Assembly: GCA_017482205.1 (NCBI GenBank)
Contig: JAFUNK010000004.1
Coordinates: 105,668-169,667 of the forward strand
Origin: Lachnospiraceae bacterium
GTDB lineage: Bacteria > Bacillota > Clostridia > Lachnospirales > Lachnospiraceae
DNA length: 64,000 bases
Direction of reading: 5' to 3'
Shown: positions 25,955-34,649 of the stretch, piece by piece
How the letters are laid out: each line of letters opens with the position of its first letter
Position numbering within the stretch: position 1 is the stretch's first letter
Notes under the pieces: generated by a model
What the model was told of the DNA's origin: nothing
The model's input: the letters and a program-made list of their open reading frames with translations, nothing else
The model's database searches: none
Translations under genes and position numbers: made by a program

Positions 25955-26965
25955 ATGGCAGGTTATGATCTTGCAGAAGGACGATATGAAAATAGAGCAT
26001 TGTCGGACGATGAGATGTGGTCTGCATTTAGTAATCTGTTCTCATCTCGTTCAAAGAATTCCAGTAGTTATAAGTTTGGTTTTTTGAAAGCAATTATGGA
26101 CAACCTTTATAATGTAGATGAAAATCTGACGTTGACCTTTGACCAGCTTTTTGGAACTTTCACAGAGGTGTATTGGAATTTGGTGTTAAAGCATGGAATC
26201 AGGCAGCAGCCAGTTAGTGAGCGTTCAGATGGGACATATTTGGAGCAAGCATTAAATTTAACAGCGGTGAAATATACAATAACACCGGAGATTCCTTTTG
26301 AAAGTATTTCTGATGAAGCCAAGATAGAGGTTTGCAAGAGGATTAAGAGCAAATGCAAAGTAAATGTTGTAGGTGCTTTGTTTGGGGATACTAAAGGGCT
26401 TTTCTATTCGTTTTCCAGAAAAGAAGAATGGCTGCAAATCAATCCACAGATGTACCAATTTGTTTGTAAGCATAAGTTGGCGATTGAAAAGCTGAACTAT
26501 TATGAGTGGGCTAAGTATCTTGAAAAGATAAATGATGATTCAGTAATGGACCATCTGCTTACAAAAATTGATAAGAGTTCTGAAAGAGAAAATCTTTCTA
26601 TATATCGAAGGATTCTTTTTGAAGAATTTGAAAATGAAAGCTGCTTTTATTGTGGTAAGAAACTATCGAACGATGGACAGAAAGTACATGTAGACCACTT
26701 TGTTCCAAGAGCATTTATTAAAGATGATAAGATGTGGAATTTAGTTCTGGCATGTCCGACTTGTAATTTACAAAAGAATGATAAGCTTGCATCGATTATT
26801 TATTTGGAAAAATTGTTGGATAGAAACAAGAAGATTGTTTTGGTAAATAAAAAAGCAAAGGATATGGGTACTTATAGTGCACAGAATCTTAGGGCAGTTT
26901 ATTATTGGGCGAAGATAAATGGTTATGATACTATATGGCAGCCAAAGAAAATGAAAGAGGTGTAG
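25955..26965 (+). CDS. HNH endonuclease
   Basis: A 336-residue protein with a C-terminal zinc-containing HNH nuclease domain: Cys230-x2-Cys233 (CFYCGKKL), then VHVDHFVPRAF with the catalytic His in the DH motif (D247-H248), then NLVLACPTCNLQKN with the second CxxC and the final HNH residues. The N-terminal ~220 residues are helical and may recognise DNA or a partner. AAGGAGAGGAAGTT is a strong ribosome site. It is the first gene of a close-packed cassette with the pyrophosphohydrolase (2-bp gap) and helicase (3-bp gap) genes. Confidence 0.85.
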   Translation: MAGYDLAEGRYENRALSDDEMWSAFSNLFSSRSKNSSSYKFGFLKAIMDNLYNVDENLTLTFDQLFGTFTEVYWNLVLKHGIRQQPVSERSDGTYLEQALNLTAVKYTITPEIPFESISDEAKIEVCKRIKSKCKVNVVGALFGDTKGLFYSFSRKEEWLQINPQMYQFVCKHKLAIEKLNYYEWAKYLEKINDDSVMDHLLTKIDKSSERENLSIYRRILFEEFENESCFYCGKKLSNDGQKVHVDHFVPRAFIKDDKMWNLVLACPTCNLQKNDKLASIIYLEKLLDRNKKIVLVNKKAKDMGTYSAQNLRAVYYWAKINGYDTIWQPKKMKEV

Positions 26966-26967
26966 TG

Positions 26968-27270
26968 ATGGGAAAATTGGTGAGGGATAGAATTCCGGAA
27001 ATTATAAAAAACGATGGTAAAAATCCGATTATTAAAATTTTATCAAATGAAGACTACTTGAAAGAACTTGATAAGAAGTTAAATGAAGAGGTGGCGGAGT
27101 ATCAGGCTGATAAGTCCATTGAAGAAATGGCAGATGTCCTTGAGGTGTTATTTGCAATATGTGAAGGACGAGGACATACTGTGGAAGAATTACTGCAGGT
27201 GCGAGAGTCTAAACGAGAAAAACGAGGCGGGTTTAAGAATAAAATTTATTGGGTTGGAAATGAGGAATAA
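26968..27270 (+). CDS. MazG/PRA-PH-like nucleoside triphosphate pyrophosphohydrolase
   Basis: 100 residues from the ATG at 26968 (MGKLVRDRIPEII); an upstream in-frame ATG within the HNH gene is less likely. The sequence KKLNEEVAEYQADKSIEEMAD carries the E-x2-E...E-x2-D metal-binding pattern of all-alpha NTP pyrophosphohydrolases, and LVRDRIPEI is typical of the phosphoribosyl-ATP pyrophosphohydrolase-like 'house-cleaning' branch. These hydrolyse (d)NTPs to monophosphates. It is tightly packed between HNH nuclease and helicase genes, so nucleotide processing may be part of a defence cassette. Confidence 0.85.
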   Translation: MGKLVRDRIPEIIKNDGKNPIIKILSNEDYLKELDKKLNEEVAEYQADKSIEEMADVLEVLFAICEGRGHTVEELLQVRESKREKRGGFKNKIYWVGNEE

Positions 27271-27273
27271 CAG

Positions 27274-30264
27274 ATGACCGAAGAAAAAATAACAGAACTT
27301 CAAAACGGTTTAAATACAGCATTTATAGATAGTTCGTATAACTCTAATTTAGCATATAGGCCGCAGTTCATTTACAACGACAACAAGAATGGTCAGAAGG
27401 TATTCTCTTCAATCGAAGACGAATTGCTTAGATGTGATAGCTTTGCGATTAGCGTTGCTTTTATCACAAGAGGTGGCATTACTCCGCTTTTACAGACATT
27501 GCAAGAATTAGAGCGAAGAGGTGTACAAGGCCGAATATTGACTACAGATTATCTTAGCTTCAGTGATCCGGTGGCGTTAGATACAATAGCGAGCCTTTCT
27601 AACATTGAACTTCGTATGTATCAGACAGAACGTGCAGGAAGTGGATTCCACACAAAGGGATATATCTTCCAAAAGAATGAAGAGTATCGTTTCATCATTG
27701 GTAGCTCCAATTTGACACAGGATGCATTGACGCGAAACATGGAGTGGAATACAAAGCTTGTGTCTACCAATAAAGGTGAAATGGTAGGCTCTGTTTTGTC
27801 GGAATTTGAGAAGCTTTGGAATGCAACGGAATATACAAGACCGTATGCGGATTTTATCGAGGAATATAGAAGAAAATACGAAGAAAAGCAACTGTTTAAT
27901 AAGATGGTTGCAGAGCAGAAACGAATTGCAAAGAGTGAGGCGCTTCCTTCTGTTGAGGCATATAAATTACAGCCTAATTCTATGCAGAGAGCGTTTATAT
28001 ATAATTTGTTGGAATTAAGAAACAAAGGTGTGGATAAGGCATTGTTGATTTCTGCTACGGGTACAGGAAAAACCTATGCTTCTGCTTTTGCAATGAGAGA
28101 ACTGGGATTCAAACGAGTTCTGTTTTTGGTGCATAGAAACCAAATTGCGAAACAGGCGAAAGCTTCGTTTGAGAGGGTATTTGGCAGTAGAATCAAGACC
28201 GGTTTAGTGTCCGGGATTAAGCATGATTATGAAGCGGATTTTGTGTTTGCAACAGTTCAGACATTAAGTAAACAAGAGAACTTGGAGAGATTTCCAAGAG
28301 ATTATTTTGATGCATGTATTTATGATGAGGCGCATCATACCAGTGCAGGAAGTTATAAATGTGTCATGGATTATTTCACGCCGGAGTTTACGCTGGGAAT
28401 GACAGCGACACCTGACAAGCGTGATGACAATATAGAAGGACGCAATATCTATGAAATTTTTGACCATAATATTGCATACGAAATTCGATTGCAGCAAGCA
28501 ATGGATGAGGATTTGTTGTGTCCGTTCCATTACTTTGGAATTACTGATTTGGCAATGATATCTGATGAGGGGAATTCAAAAGAAGAGCAGCTTGAAAATT
28601 TCAGATATTTGACCAGCGATGACCGTGTGAAATATGTTATGGAGCAGGCGGCTTACTTTGGATATTCTGGCGATAGAGTGAAAGGATTAATTTTCTGCAG
28701 TAGAATAGATGAAGCCAGAGAATTGTCTAAGAAGTTCAATGAGCAAGGATTAAGGACAATTGCGTTAAGCGGTGCTGATTCAGAAGAAACAAGAGCGGAA
28801 GCAATTGAGCGTTTGACAATGGATGTACAGTCAGAAGAAGATGACTATTTGGACTACATTATTACTGTGGATATCTTTTCTGAAGGTACTGATATTGTAG
28901 AAGTGAATCAAGTTATTATGCTTCGTCCTACACAGTCTCCAATTGTCTTTATTCAGCAGTTAGGTCGTGGGCTTAGAAAGGCATCGGAGAAAGAATATGT
29001 AGTTATTCTCGATTTTATCGGTAATTACAAGAACAATTTTATGATTCCGATTGCGCTATCAGGAGACCGAAGTTATAACAAGGATAATATTAGAAGATAC
29101 TTGATGGAAGGCGGTCGCGTGATTCCGGGGGCTAGTACGATTCATTTTGATGAGATTAGCAGAAAGCGCATCTTTGCAGCGGTTGATAATGCTAACTTCA
29201 GTGATATTAAGCTCATCAAAGAGAACTATACCAATCTTAAAAATAAGCTTGGCAGAATTCCAAGACTAAGAGATTTTGATGATTATGGTGAGATGGATGT
29301 CCTTCGAATTTTTGATAACAATAGTCTAGGAAGCTATTACAAATTTCTCGTGAAATATGAAAAGGAATATGAAGTTAGATTAGCGCCAGAAGAGGAAAAA
29401 GTGATTGAATTTGTATCTAAAAAGCTTGCTAGTGGTAAACGAATTCAAGAACTGCGTCTTCTGAACAGAATGCTTGCTTATGCACATAGATTAATGCTTT
29501 TTGCTGGACTACAAGAAGAACTCAGAGTTGATTATGGTATTCAAATGAGTGAGGACCAGAAGGATAACATTATTAACATCATGACAAATGAGTTCCCTGC
29601 TGGTGCAAGCAAGAATACATATGCAGAATGTGTTTTTATTGAAAAAGATAGTGGGACTGATTATCATGTTTCTAAGTCCTTTGAGAAAATGCTTGCCAAT
29701 AAGGATTTCTATGAGATTTTGAAAGAGCTTATTGAATTTGGTATCAGCCGTTATGAGCGTAATTTTTCTGACACATACCGGGGAACAGATTTCGTATTAT
29801 ATCAGAAATATACATATGAGGATGTATGTCGCTTGCTTAATTGGGAAACAAACGAAGTGCCGTTGAATATTGGCGGATATAAGTATGATAAAAAGACCAA
29901 AACATTCCCGGTATTTATAAACTACGATAAGTCAGAGGATATTAGTGACACGACTAAATACGAAGACCACTTTACAAGCAGTAGTAGCCTGATTGCAATA
30001 TCGAAATCTGGAAGAAGCATTGCATCCGAGGATGTACAGAACTTTTTACATGCTACCGAAAAAGGAATACAGGTGCATTTGTTTGTGCGTAAAAATAAGG
30101 ACGATAAGATTTCTAAAGAATTTTATTATTTAGGACATATGCAAGCAAGTGGTAAAGTAAGAGAATTTGTAATGCCGAATACGGACAAGACTGCTGTTGA
30201 AATTGAATGGCTGTTGGATGTTCCGGTACGTGAGGATTTATACGAATACATAGTAAATGAGTAA
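27274..30264 (+). CDS. PLD-nuclease / DEAD-box helicase / DUF3427 protein
   Basis: A 996-residue multidomain protein. Residues ~30-180 form a phospholipase-D-type nuclease domain with His126-x-Lys128 in FHTKGYIF and GSSNLTQDAL. A superfamily 2 helicase follows (about 235-640): Walker A SATGTGKTY with Lys266, the DEAHH box at Asp351, TATPDKR, SEGTDI, and motif VI QQLGRGLRK. The last ~300 residues match DUF3427. This architecture is common beside Nudix or MutT genes in bacterial accessory regions, and one follows here. A role in degrading foreign DNA is plausible but unproven. It starts 3 bp after the pyrophosphohydrolase stop. Confidence 0.9.
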   Translation: MTEEKITELQNGLNTAFIDSSYNSNLAYRPQFIYNDNKNGQKVFSSIEDELLRCDSFAISVAFITRGGITPLLQTLQELERRGVQGRILTTDYLSFSDPVALDTIASLSNIELRMYQTERAGSGFHTKGYIFQKNEEYRFIIGSSNLTQDALTRNMEWNTKLVSTNKGEMVGSVLSEFEKLWNATEYTRPYADFIEEYRRKYEEKQLFNKMVAEQKRIAKSEALPSVEAYKLQPNSMQRAFIYNLLELRNKGVDKALLISATGTGKTYASAFAMRELGFKRVLFLVHRNQIAKQAKASFERVFGSRIKTGLVSGIKHDYEADFVFATVQTLSKQENLERFPRDYFDACIYDEAHHTSAGSYKCVMDYFTPEFTLGMTATPDKRDDNIEGRNIYEIFDHNIAYEIRLQQAMDEDLLCPFHYFGITDLAMISDEGNSKEEQLENFRYLTSDDRVKYVMEQAAYFGYSGDRVKGLIFCSRIDEARELSKKFNEQGLRTIALSGADSEETRAEAIERLTMDVQSEEDDYLDYIITVDIFSEGTDIVEVNQVIMLRPTQSPIVFIQQLGRGLRKASEKEYVVILDFIGNYKNNFMIPIALSGDRSYNKDNIRRYLMEGGRVIPGASTIHFDEISRKRIFAAVDNANFSDIKLIKENYTNLKNKLGRIPRLRDFDDYGEMDVLRIFDNNSLGSYYKFLVKYEKEYEVRLAPEEEKVIEFVSKKLASGKRIQELRLLNRMLAYAHRLMLFAGLQEELRVDYGIQMSEDQKDNIINIMTNEFPAGASKNTYAECVFIEKDSGTDYHVSKSFEKMLANKDFYEILKELIEFGISRYERNFSDTYRGTDFVLYQKYTYEDVCRLLNWETNEVPLNIGGYKYDKKTKTFPVFINYDKSEDISDTTKYEDHFTSSSSLIAISKSGRSIASEDVQNFLHATEKGIQVHLFVRKNKDDKISKEFYYLGHMQASGKVREFVMPNTDKTAVEIEWLLDVPVREDLYEYIVNE

Positions 30265-30348
30265 GAGGTGAAAGCTTCTGCCTGCATAAGTGGGCAAAGG
30301 CATAAATTTTACTTCGGAAAATTGCTTTGCAAAACGAGGAGACTTAAC

Positions 30349-30753
30349 ATGAAAACAATACGCGTAGTAGCAGCAATCATAAAAACAACAACCGAAAACG
30401 GCACCCCCCTCATCTTCGCCACCCAAAGAGGCTACGGAGATTTCAAAGGTGGCTGGGAGTTCCCCGGTGGAAAAATCGAAGCAGGAGAAACGCCTCAAGA
30501 GGCTTTGATTCGTGAGATAAGAGAAGAACTGGAAACAGAAATAATAGTCGGAGAACTAATAGACACCATAGAATACGATTATCCCACGTTCCACCTTTCC
30601 ATGGATTGCTTCTGGGCAGAGATTGTCTCAGGTGATTTGGTGCTAAAGGAGCATGAAGCAGCCAAATGGTTGACGAGGGAAGAATTGGATTCTGTAGAAT
30701 GGCTACCAGCGGATATTACATTGATTGAGAAGATAAAGTGTGCGTTGGAGTGA
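30349..30753 (+). CDS. Nudix hydrolase, MutT-like (d)NTP pyrophosphohydrolase
   Basis: 134 residues from the ATG at 30349, which follows ACGAGGAGACTTAAC; a longer frame from 30268 has no ribosome site. The Nudix box is GGKIEAGETPQEALIREIRE followed by ELETE, matching G-x5-E-x7-R-E-x-x-E-E. GGWEFPGGK and the C-terminal WLPADITLIEKI are typical of the 8-oxo-dGTP/CTP pyrophosphohydrolase branch. It lies 84 bp after the DUF3427 helicase, a frequent pairing. The gene's first half uses more C-rich codons than its neighbours. Confidence 0.9.
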   Translation: MKTIRVVAAIIKTTTENGTPLIFATQRGYGDFKGGWEFPGGKIEAGETPQEALIREIREELETEIIVGELIDTIEYDYPTFHLSMDCFWAEIVSGDLVLKEHEAAKWLTREELDSVEWLPADITLIEKIKCALE

Positions 30754-30787
30754 CGAGGGGGCAATGAAATTAGGAAACATATAACTT

Positions 30788-30822
30788 AAATCATTCATAA
30801 AAGTGTTTTTACTGAATGATTT
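30788..30822. repeat. 10-bp inverted repeat before recQ
   Basis: AAATCATTCA (30788-30797) and its complement TGAATGATTT (30813-30822) flank a 15-nt T-rich loop, 32 bp upstream of the recQ start. It may be a Nudix-gene terminator or a recQ operator. Confidence 0.5.
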
Positions 30823-30854
30823 CTTGAGTTGATACTAGGGGAGAGAATCTACAA

Positions 30855-32711
30855 ATGAACGCAACTGAAGTCTTAAAACAATATTTTGGCTATGACTCTT
30901 TTAGAGAGGGACAAGAAACAATCATTAATAGCATAATTGCCGGAAGGGATTCTTTGGCAATTATGCCTACAGGTGCAGGAAAATCGATATGTTATCAGGT
31001 TCCTGCACTATTATTTTCCGGAATTACTATTGTGATTTCGCCATTGATTTCTTTAATGCAGGATCAGGTCAAGGCACTTAATGAGGCCGGCGTGCATGCG
31101 GCATTTATTAACTCTTCCTTATCGGAGAGCCAGATATCCAAAGCACTGGAAAAGGCGTCAGAAGGCGCTTATAAAATAATATATGTTGCACCGGAGCGTT
31201 TGGAAAGCAGGGATTTTGTAAGATTTTCGCAGAAAGTAGATATTTCCATGGTGACGGTGGATGAAGCCCATTGTATATCCCAATGGGGACAGGATTTTAG
31301 ACCAAGTTATTTAAAAATCATTGATTTTGTAAAAAGCTTGAAAAAGAGACCCATCTTGAGTGCATTTACCGCAACGGCTACGGAAGAGGTAAAGAATGAT
31401 ATTGCATGTATTTTAAGTCTGCAAAATCCGAATATTGTGGTGACTGGGTTTGACCGGGAAAACTTGTATTACAGAGTGGAAAGCATAAGAGGAAAAGATG
31501 AGTTTGTCATTGATTATATAGAAAAACATCCCAATGAAAGTGGCATCATTTACTGTGCAACCCGTAAAAATGTTGATGCGGTACATGAAAAGTTACTTAA
31601 GAAAGGTGTGCCTGTAACCAAGTATCATGCCGGAATGGATAATGAGACCAGAAAGAAAAGTCAGGATGATTTTATCTATGACCGGGCTCCGATTATTGTG
31701 GCAACAAACGCCTTTGGTATGGGGATTGATAAGTCCAATGTCCGCTATGTGATTCATTATAATATGCCGCAGAGCATGGAAAACTATTATCAGGAAGCAG
31801 GCCGTGCTGGAAGAGATGGAGAGCCGTCTCAATGCATATTGTTGTTTTCTGCACAAGATATCATAATTAACAAATTCTTACTGGAGAGAAAAGATTTTAG
31901 TGATATTCCCATGGAGGATATCGAACTGATACAACAAAGAGATTTGAGACGTTTGCAGGTTATGGAGGGGTACTGTAGAACCACGTCCTGTTTGAGAAAT
32001 TATATACTGGACTATTTTGGAGAAAAGACATCAGGCCCTTGTGATAATTGTGGCAACTGTCATAGAGAGTATCGGGAAGTGGATATGACAGAGGCGGCAA
32101 AGTGGATGATCAATTGTGTGGCAGAAACAAGAGGGCGTTACGGTCTGACAATTGTTTTAGGAACGGTAATGGGAGCGAACAGAGCCCGATTAAAGGAATT
32201 AGGAACCGTAAATTATAAATCCTATGGAAAGCTAAGTGCGTATTCCGAGGCCGCATTAAGAATATTGCTAAATCAGCTTATTCTGGACGGATATCTGTAC
32301 CAGACAGAAGAACAGTACAGTGTGCTCAAAATGGGGGACATTTCACCGCTGAAAAATCCTTATACGCAAATTATAGTTAAGATGTATGAGGAAAAAGAAA
32401 AGCCTGCGAAACAGAAATCCGGCAAGAAGAGAAAGACGGATGCACTTACTGGTGCGGGATATGACCTGTTTGAAAAACTTAGAAGCCTTCGACTTGCAAT
32501 CGCCCGGGAAGAGGCATTGCCTCCGTATATTGTTTTCAGTGATAAAACATTGATTGATATGTGTGTGAAAGTACCGCAAAATAAGGCAGAGATGTTAAAT
32601 GTATCCGGTGTTGGCGCTATGAAGTTTGAGAAATACGGGCAAAGATTTCTTAATGCGATTGTAGAGTACCAATTGAGTCATCCGGGGGCGGTGATTAGTA
32701 TAGATGAGTAA
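30855..32711 (+). CDS. recQ: ATP-dependent DNA helicase RecQ
   Basis: A 618-residue RecQ with the full domain set: helicase core (Walker A PTGAGKS with Lys43, DEAH box at Asp136 in DEAHCISQWG, motif VI QEAGRAGRDGEPS), the zinc site (C...C, then CDNCGNC) followed by winged-helix RQC, and a C-terminal HRDC domain (about 520-600). It is a 3'-5' helicase acting in recombination and repair. GGGGAGAGAATCTACAA precedes the ATG. Its location inside the island and tight coupling to an unknown 145-residue gene suggest it is the accessory rather than the housekeeping copy; this is inference. Confidence 0.93.
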   Translation: MNATEVLKQYFGYDSFREGQETIINSIIAGRDSLAIMPTGAGKSICYQVPALLFSGITIVISPLISLMQDQVKALNEAGVHAAFINSSLSESQISKALEKASEGAYKIIYVAPERLESRDFVRFSQKVDISMVTVDEAHCISQWGQDFRPSYLKIIDFVKSLKKRPILSAFTATATEEVKNDIACILSLQNPNIVVTGFDRENLYYRVESIRGKDEFVIDYIEKHPNESGIIYCATRKNVDAVHEKLLKKGVPVTKYHAGMDNETRKKSQDDFIYDRAPIIVATNAFGMGIDKSNVRYVIHYNMPQSMENYYQEAGRAGRDGEPSQCILLFSAQDIIINKFLLERKDFSDIPMEDIELIQQRDLRRLQVMEGYCRTTSCLRNYILDYFGEKTSGPCDNCGNCHREYREVDMTEAAKWMINCVAETRGRYGLTIVLGTVMGANRARLKELGTVNYKSYGKLSAYSEAALRILLNQLILDGYLYQTEEQYSVLKMGDISPLKNPYTQIIVKMYEEKEKPAKQKSGKKRKTDALTGAGYDLFEKLRSLRLAIAREEALPPYIVFSDKTLIDMCVKVPQNKAEMLNVSGVGAMKFEKYGQRFLNAIVEYQLSHPGAVISIDE

Positions 32712-33141
32712 AAAATATCAACGGGACTATTATGTAAAGAACAGGGTTAAACTATGTGAAAAACATGTAGAAGTGTACATGCCTAACACGATTAAAAGAA
32801 TTGCGCTGATTATACCGGAAGAAATTACAAAATTGTATAATGAATATCCATATGAAGTATATGGTGACCCGTATTTGCATAAAATACTTAAAATTTATGG
32901 GATAAGGCAAAGCGAAGAGGCTTTTGCCGAGTGTTATGAAGTAGCCATGATAGGTTACATATATAGTATCCACCGTTGCGCATACATGGGATATACACAT
33001 ACAGACAACTATATTAAATTTATGATTAGATGTTGCATCAAAATGGGTATCGTTCTTGCGAATAAAGAGAGATACGCTATGCAAAGTGAAAATTATAAAA
33101 TGGTATATTTGGATGATGAAATAAACCGAAACAGATTTTGA
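32704..33141 (+). CDS. Hypothetical protein coupled to RecQ
   Basis: A 145-residue protein overlapping the recQ stop by 8 bp, which implies translational coupling. It is helical, Tyr/Met/Cys-rich (YMGYTHTDNYIKFMIRCC), without a signal peptide. A segment YSIHRCAYMGYTHTD could hold metal ligands, but no family is recognised. Confidence 0.55.
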   Translation: MSKKYQRDYYVKNRVKLCEKHVEVYMPNTIKRIALIIPEEITKLYNEYPYEVYGDPYLHKILKIYGIRQSEEAFAECYEVAMIGYIYSIHRCAYMGYTHTDNYIKFMIRCCIKMGIVLANKERYAMQSENYKMVYLDDEINRNRF

Positions 33142-33183
33142 ATTATTTTTTTTAGTGCACACGATGAATAACTTTGGCATATG

Positions 33184-33275
33184 TGTCAAAAATATTCAAT
33201 AACAAATTGCTTGTGTGCACCAAGAGGTGTATAATAGTATTGAAGAAATTTGTCACAAATGTCAAAAATAATCAA
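33184..33275. promoter_or_regulatory. Pair of TGTCAAAAATAWTCAA direct repeats around a promoter
   Basis: TGTCAAAAATATTCAA (33184-33199) and TGTCAAAAATAATCAA (33260-33275) match at 15 of 16 positions. One lies just upstream of the -35 box, the other in the leader. GTGCACAC (33155-33162) and GTGTGCAC (33213-33220) form a further inverted pair. This suggests a repressor binding two operators. Confidence 0.5.
33207..33235 (+). promoter_or_regulatory. Promoter of the AAA/DUF4143 gene
   Basis: TTGCTT (33207-33212), a 17-bp spacer and perfect TATAAT (33230-33235), 55 bp before the ATG. Confidence 0.7.
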
Positions 33276-33289
33276 AAAGGAGTTTGGGC

Positions 33290-34543
33290 ATGGATATAAA
33301 AAGAGATAAATATTTGAATGACTTAATAAATAGAATGCATAATGGAATGATTAAAGTAGTAACCGGCATTAGAAGGTCTGGGAAATCATATTTGCTTTTT
33401 ACAATTTTCAAAAACTATTTATTGGAGCAAGGTATAGATGAGAATCACATAGTGTCTATTGAGTTGGATCAAAGAAAGGATAAGAAATATAGGGATCCGG
33501 ATGCTATTTTGGACTATATTGAGTCTAGGATTACAGATGAAGAACAGTATTACATTTTGTTGGATGAAGTTCAGTTATTAGAAGAATTTGAAGAAGTATT
33601 GAATTCGTTGCTCCACATTAAAAATGCGGATGTTTATGTAACCGGAAGTAACTCCAAATTTTTATCCAAGGATATTATTACAGAGTTTCGAGGCAGAGGT
33701 GATGAAATTCATGTTTATCCATTAACATTTAAGGAATTCATGCAAGTATATGAGGGTGATATGTATCATGGATGGGCAGAGTATGTTGTTTATGGTGGCT
33801 TGCCTCTGACTGTGACGATGAAGACCGAAGAGCAGAAGGTTAATTATTTGACCAGGTTGTTTGAAGAGACCTATTTGAAGGATATTATTGAAAGACATCA
33901 CATTGAAAAGACGCAGGAATTGGAGGCATTGGTGAATGTTCTTGCCTCAGCAATCGGTTCTCTTACAAATGTGCCTAAAATTGAAGCGACTTTTAAGAGC
34001 GTGATACAGTCAAATATCAGTGCTAATACAATCAGGCAGTATATTGAGTACTTGGAGGATGCTTTTGTTATCAACAAAGCGAATCGCTACACCGTAAAGG
34101 GCAGAAGGTATATTGGTACTCCGTTGAAGTACTATTTTGAGGATGTAGGGTTGAGGAATGCAAGATTAGGCTTTCGACAAATTGAAGAAACACATATCAT
34201 GGAGAATATCGTGTATAACGAGTTGCGTAGTCGAGGATATTCTGTGGATGTGGGTGTTGTAGAAAAAAGAGGTTTAAATGCAGAAGGAAAAACAGAGAGA
34301 ACTTATTTGGAGATTGATTTTATAGCGAATCTTGGAAGTAAGCGTTATTATCTTCAGTCTGCATTCAGCATGCCGACAGAAGAGAAAAGAATGCAGGAGA
34401 AGGCGTCGCTGGTTAATGTAAATGATTCCTTTAAGAAGATAATTCTAGTTAAGGATGTTATGAACGTGACGAGAGATGAGGATGGAATTACAACCATGAG
34501 CATCTATGACTTTCTTATGAAAGAGAATAGTTTGGAGTTGTAA
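33290..34543 (+). CDS. AAA_14 ATPase with DUF4143 domain
   Basis: 417 residues from the ATG at 33290 (AAAAAGGAGTTTGGGC ahead of it). The N-terminal ATPase has P-loop GIRRSGKSY with Lys32 and Walker B YYILLDEVQ, then a sensor VYVTGSNSKF. The C-terminal half fits DUF4143 (YIEYLEDAFVINKANRY, then YLEIDFIAN near the end, which recalls a PD-(D/E)XK-like D...E pattern). This family is very common in bacteria; its function is uncertain. It has its own promoter with repeat operators and precedes the Wadjet operon by 106 bp. Confidence 0.85.
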   Translation: MDIKRDKYLNDLINRMHNGMIKVVTGIRRSGKSYLLFTIFKNYLLEQGIDENHIVSIELDQRKDKKYRDPDAILDYIESRITDEEQYYILLDEVQLLEEFEEVLNSLLHIKNADVYVTGSNSKFLSKDIITEFRGRGDEIHVYPLTFKEFMQVYEGDMYHGWAEYVVYGGLPLTVTMKTEEQKVNYLTRLFEETYLKDIIERHHIEKTQELEALVNVLASAIGSLTNVPKIEATFKSVIQSNISANTIRQYIEYLEDAFVINKANRYTVKGRRYIGTPLKYYFEDVGLRNARLGFRQIEETHIMENIVYNELRSRGYSVDVGVVEKRGLNAEGKTERTYLEIDFIANLGSKRYYLQSAFSMPTEEKRMQEKASLVNVNDSFKKIILVKDVMNVTRDEDGITTMSIYDFLMKENSLEL

Positions 34544-34649
34544 TAAGTCCTGAAAATTGGACAGTAAATAGTTCATAATTGATAAAACAAACTTATAGGC
34601 AAGAAGTTTTGTACTAAATACATGAAAAATATGGAGGCGGATATATTTT

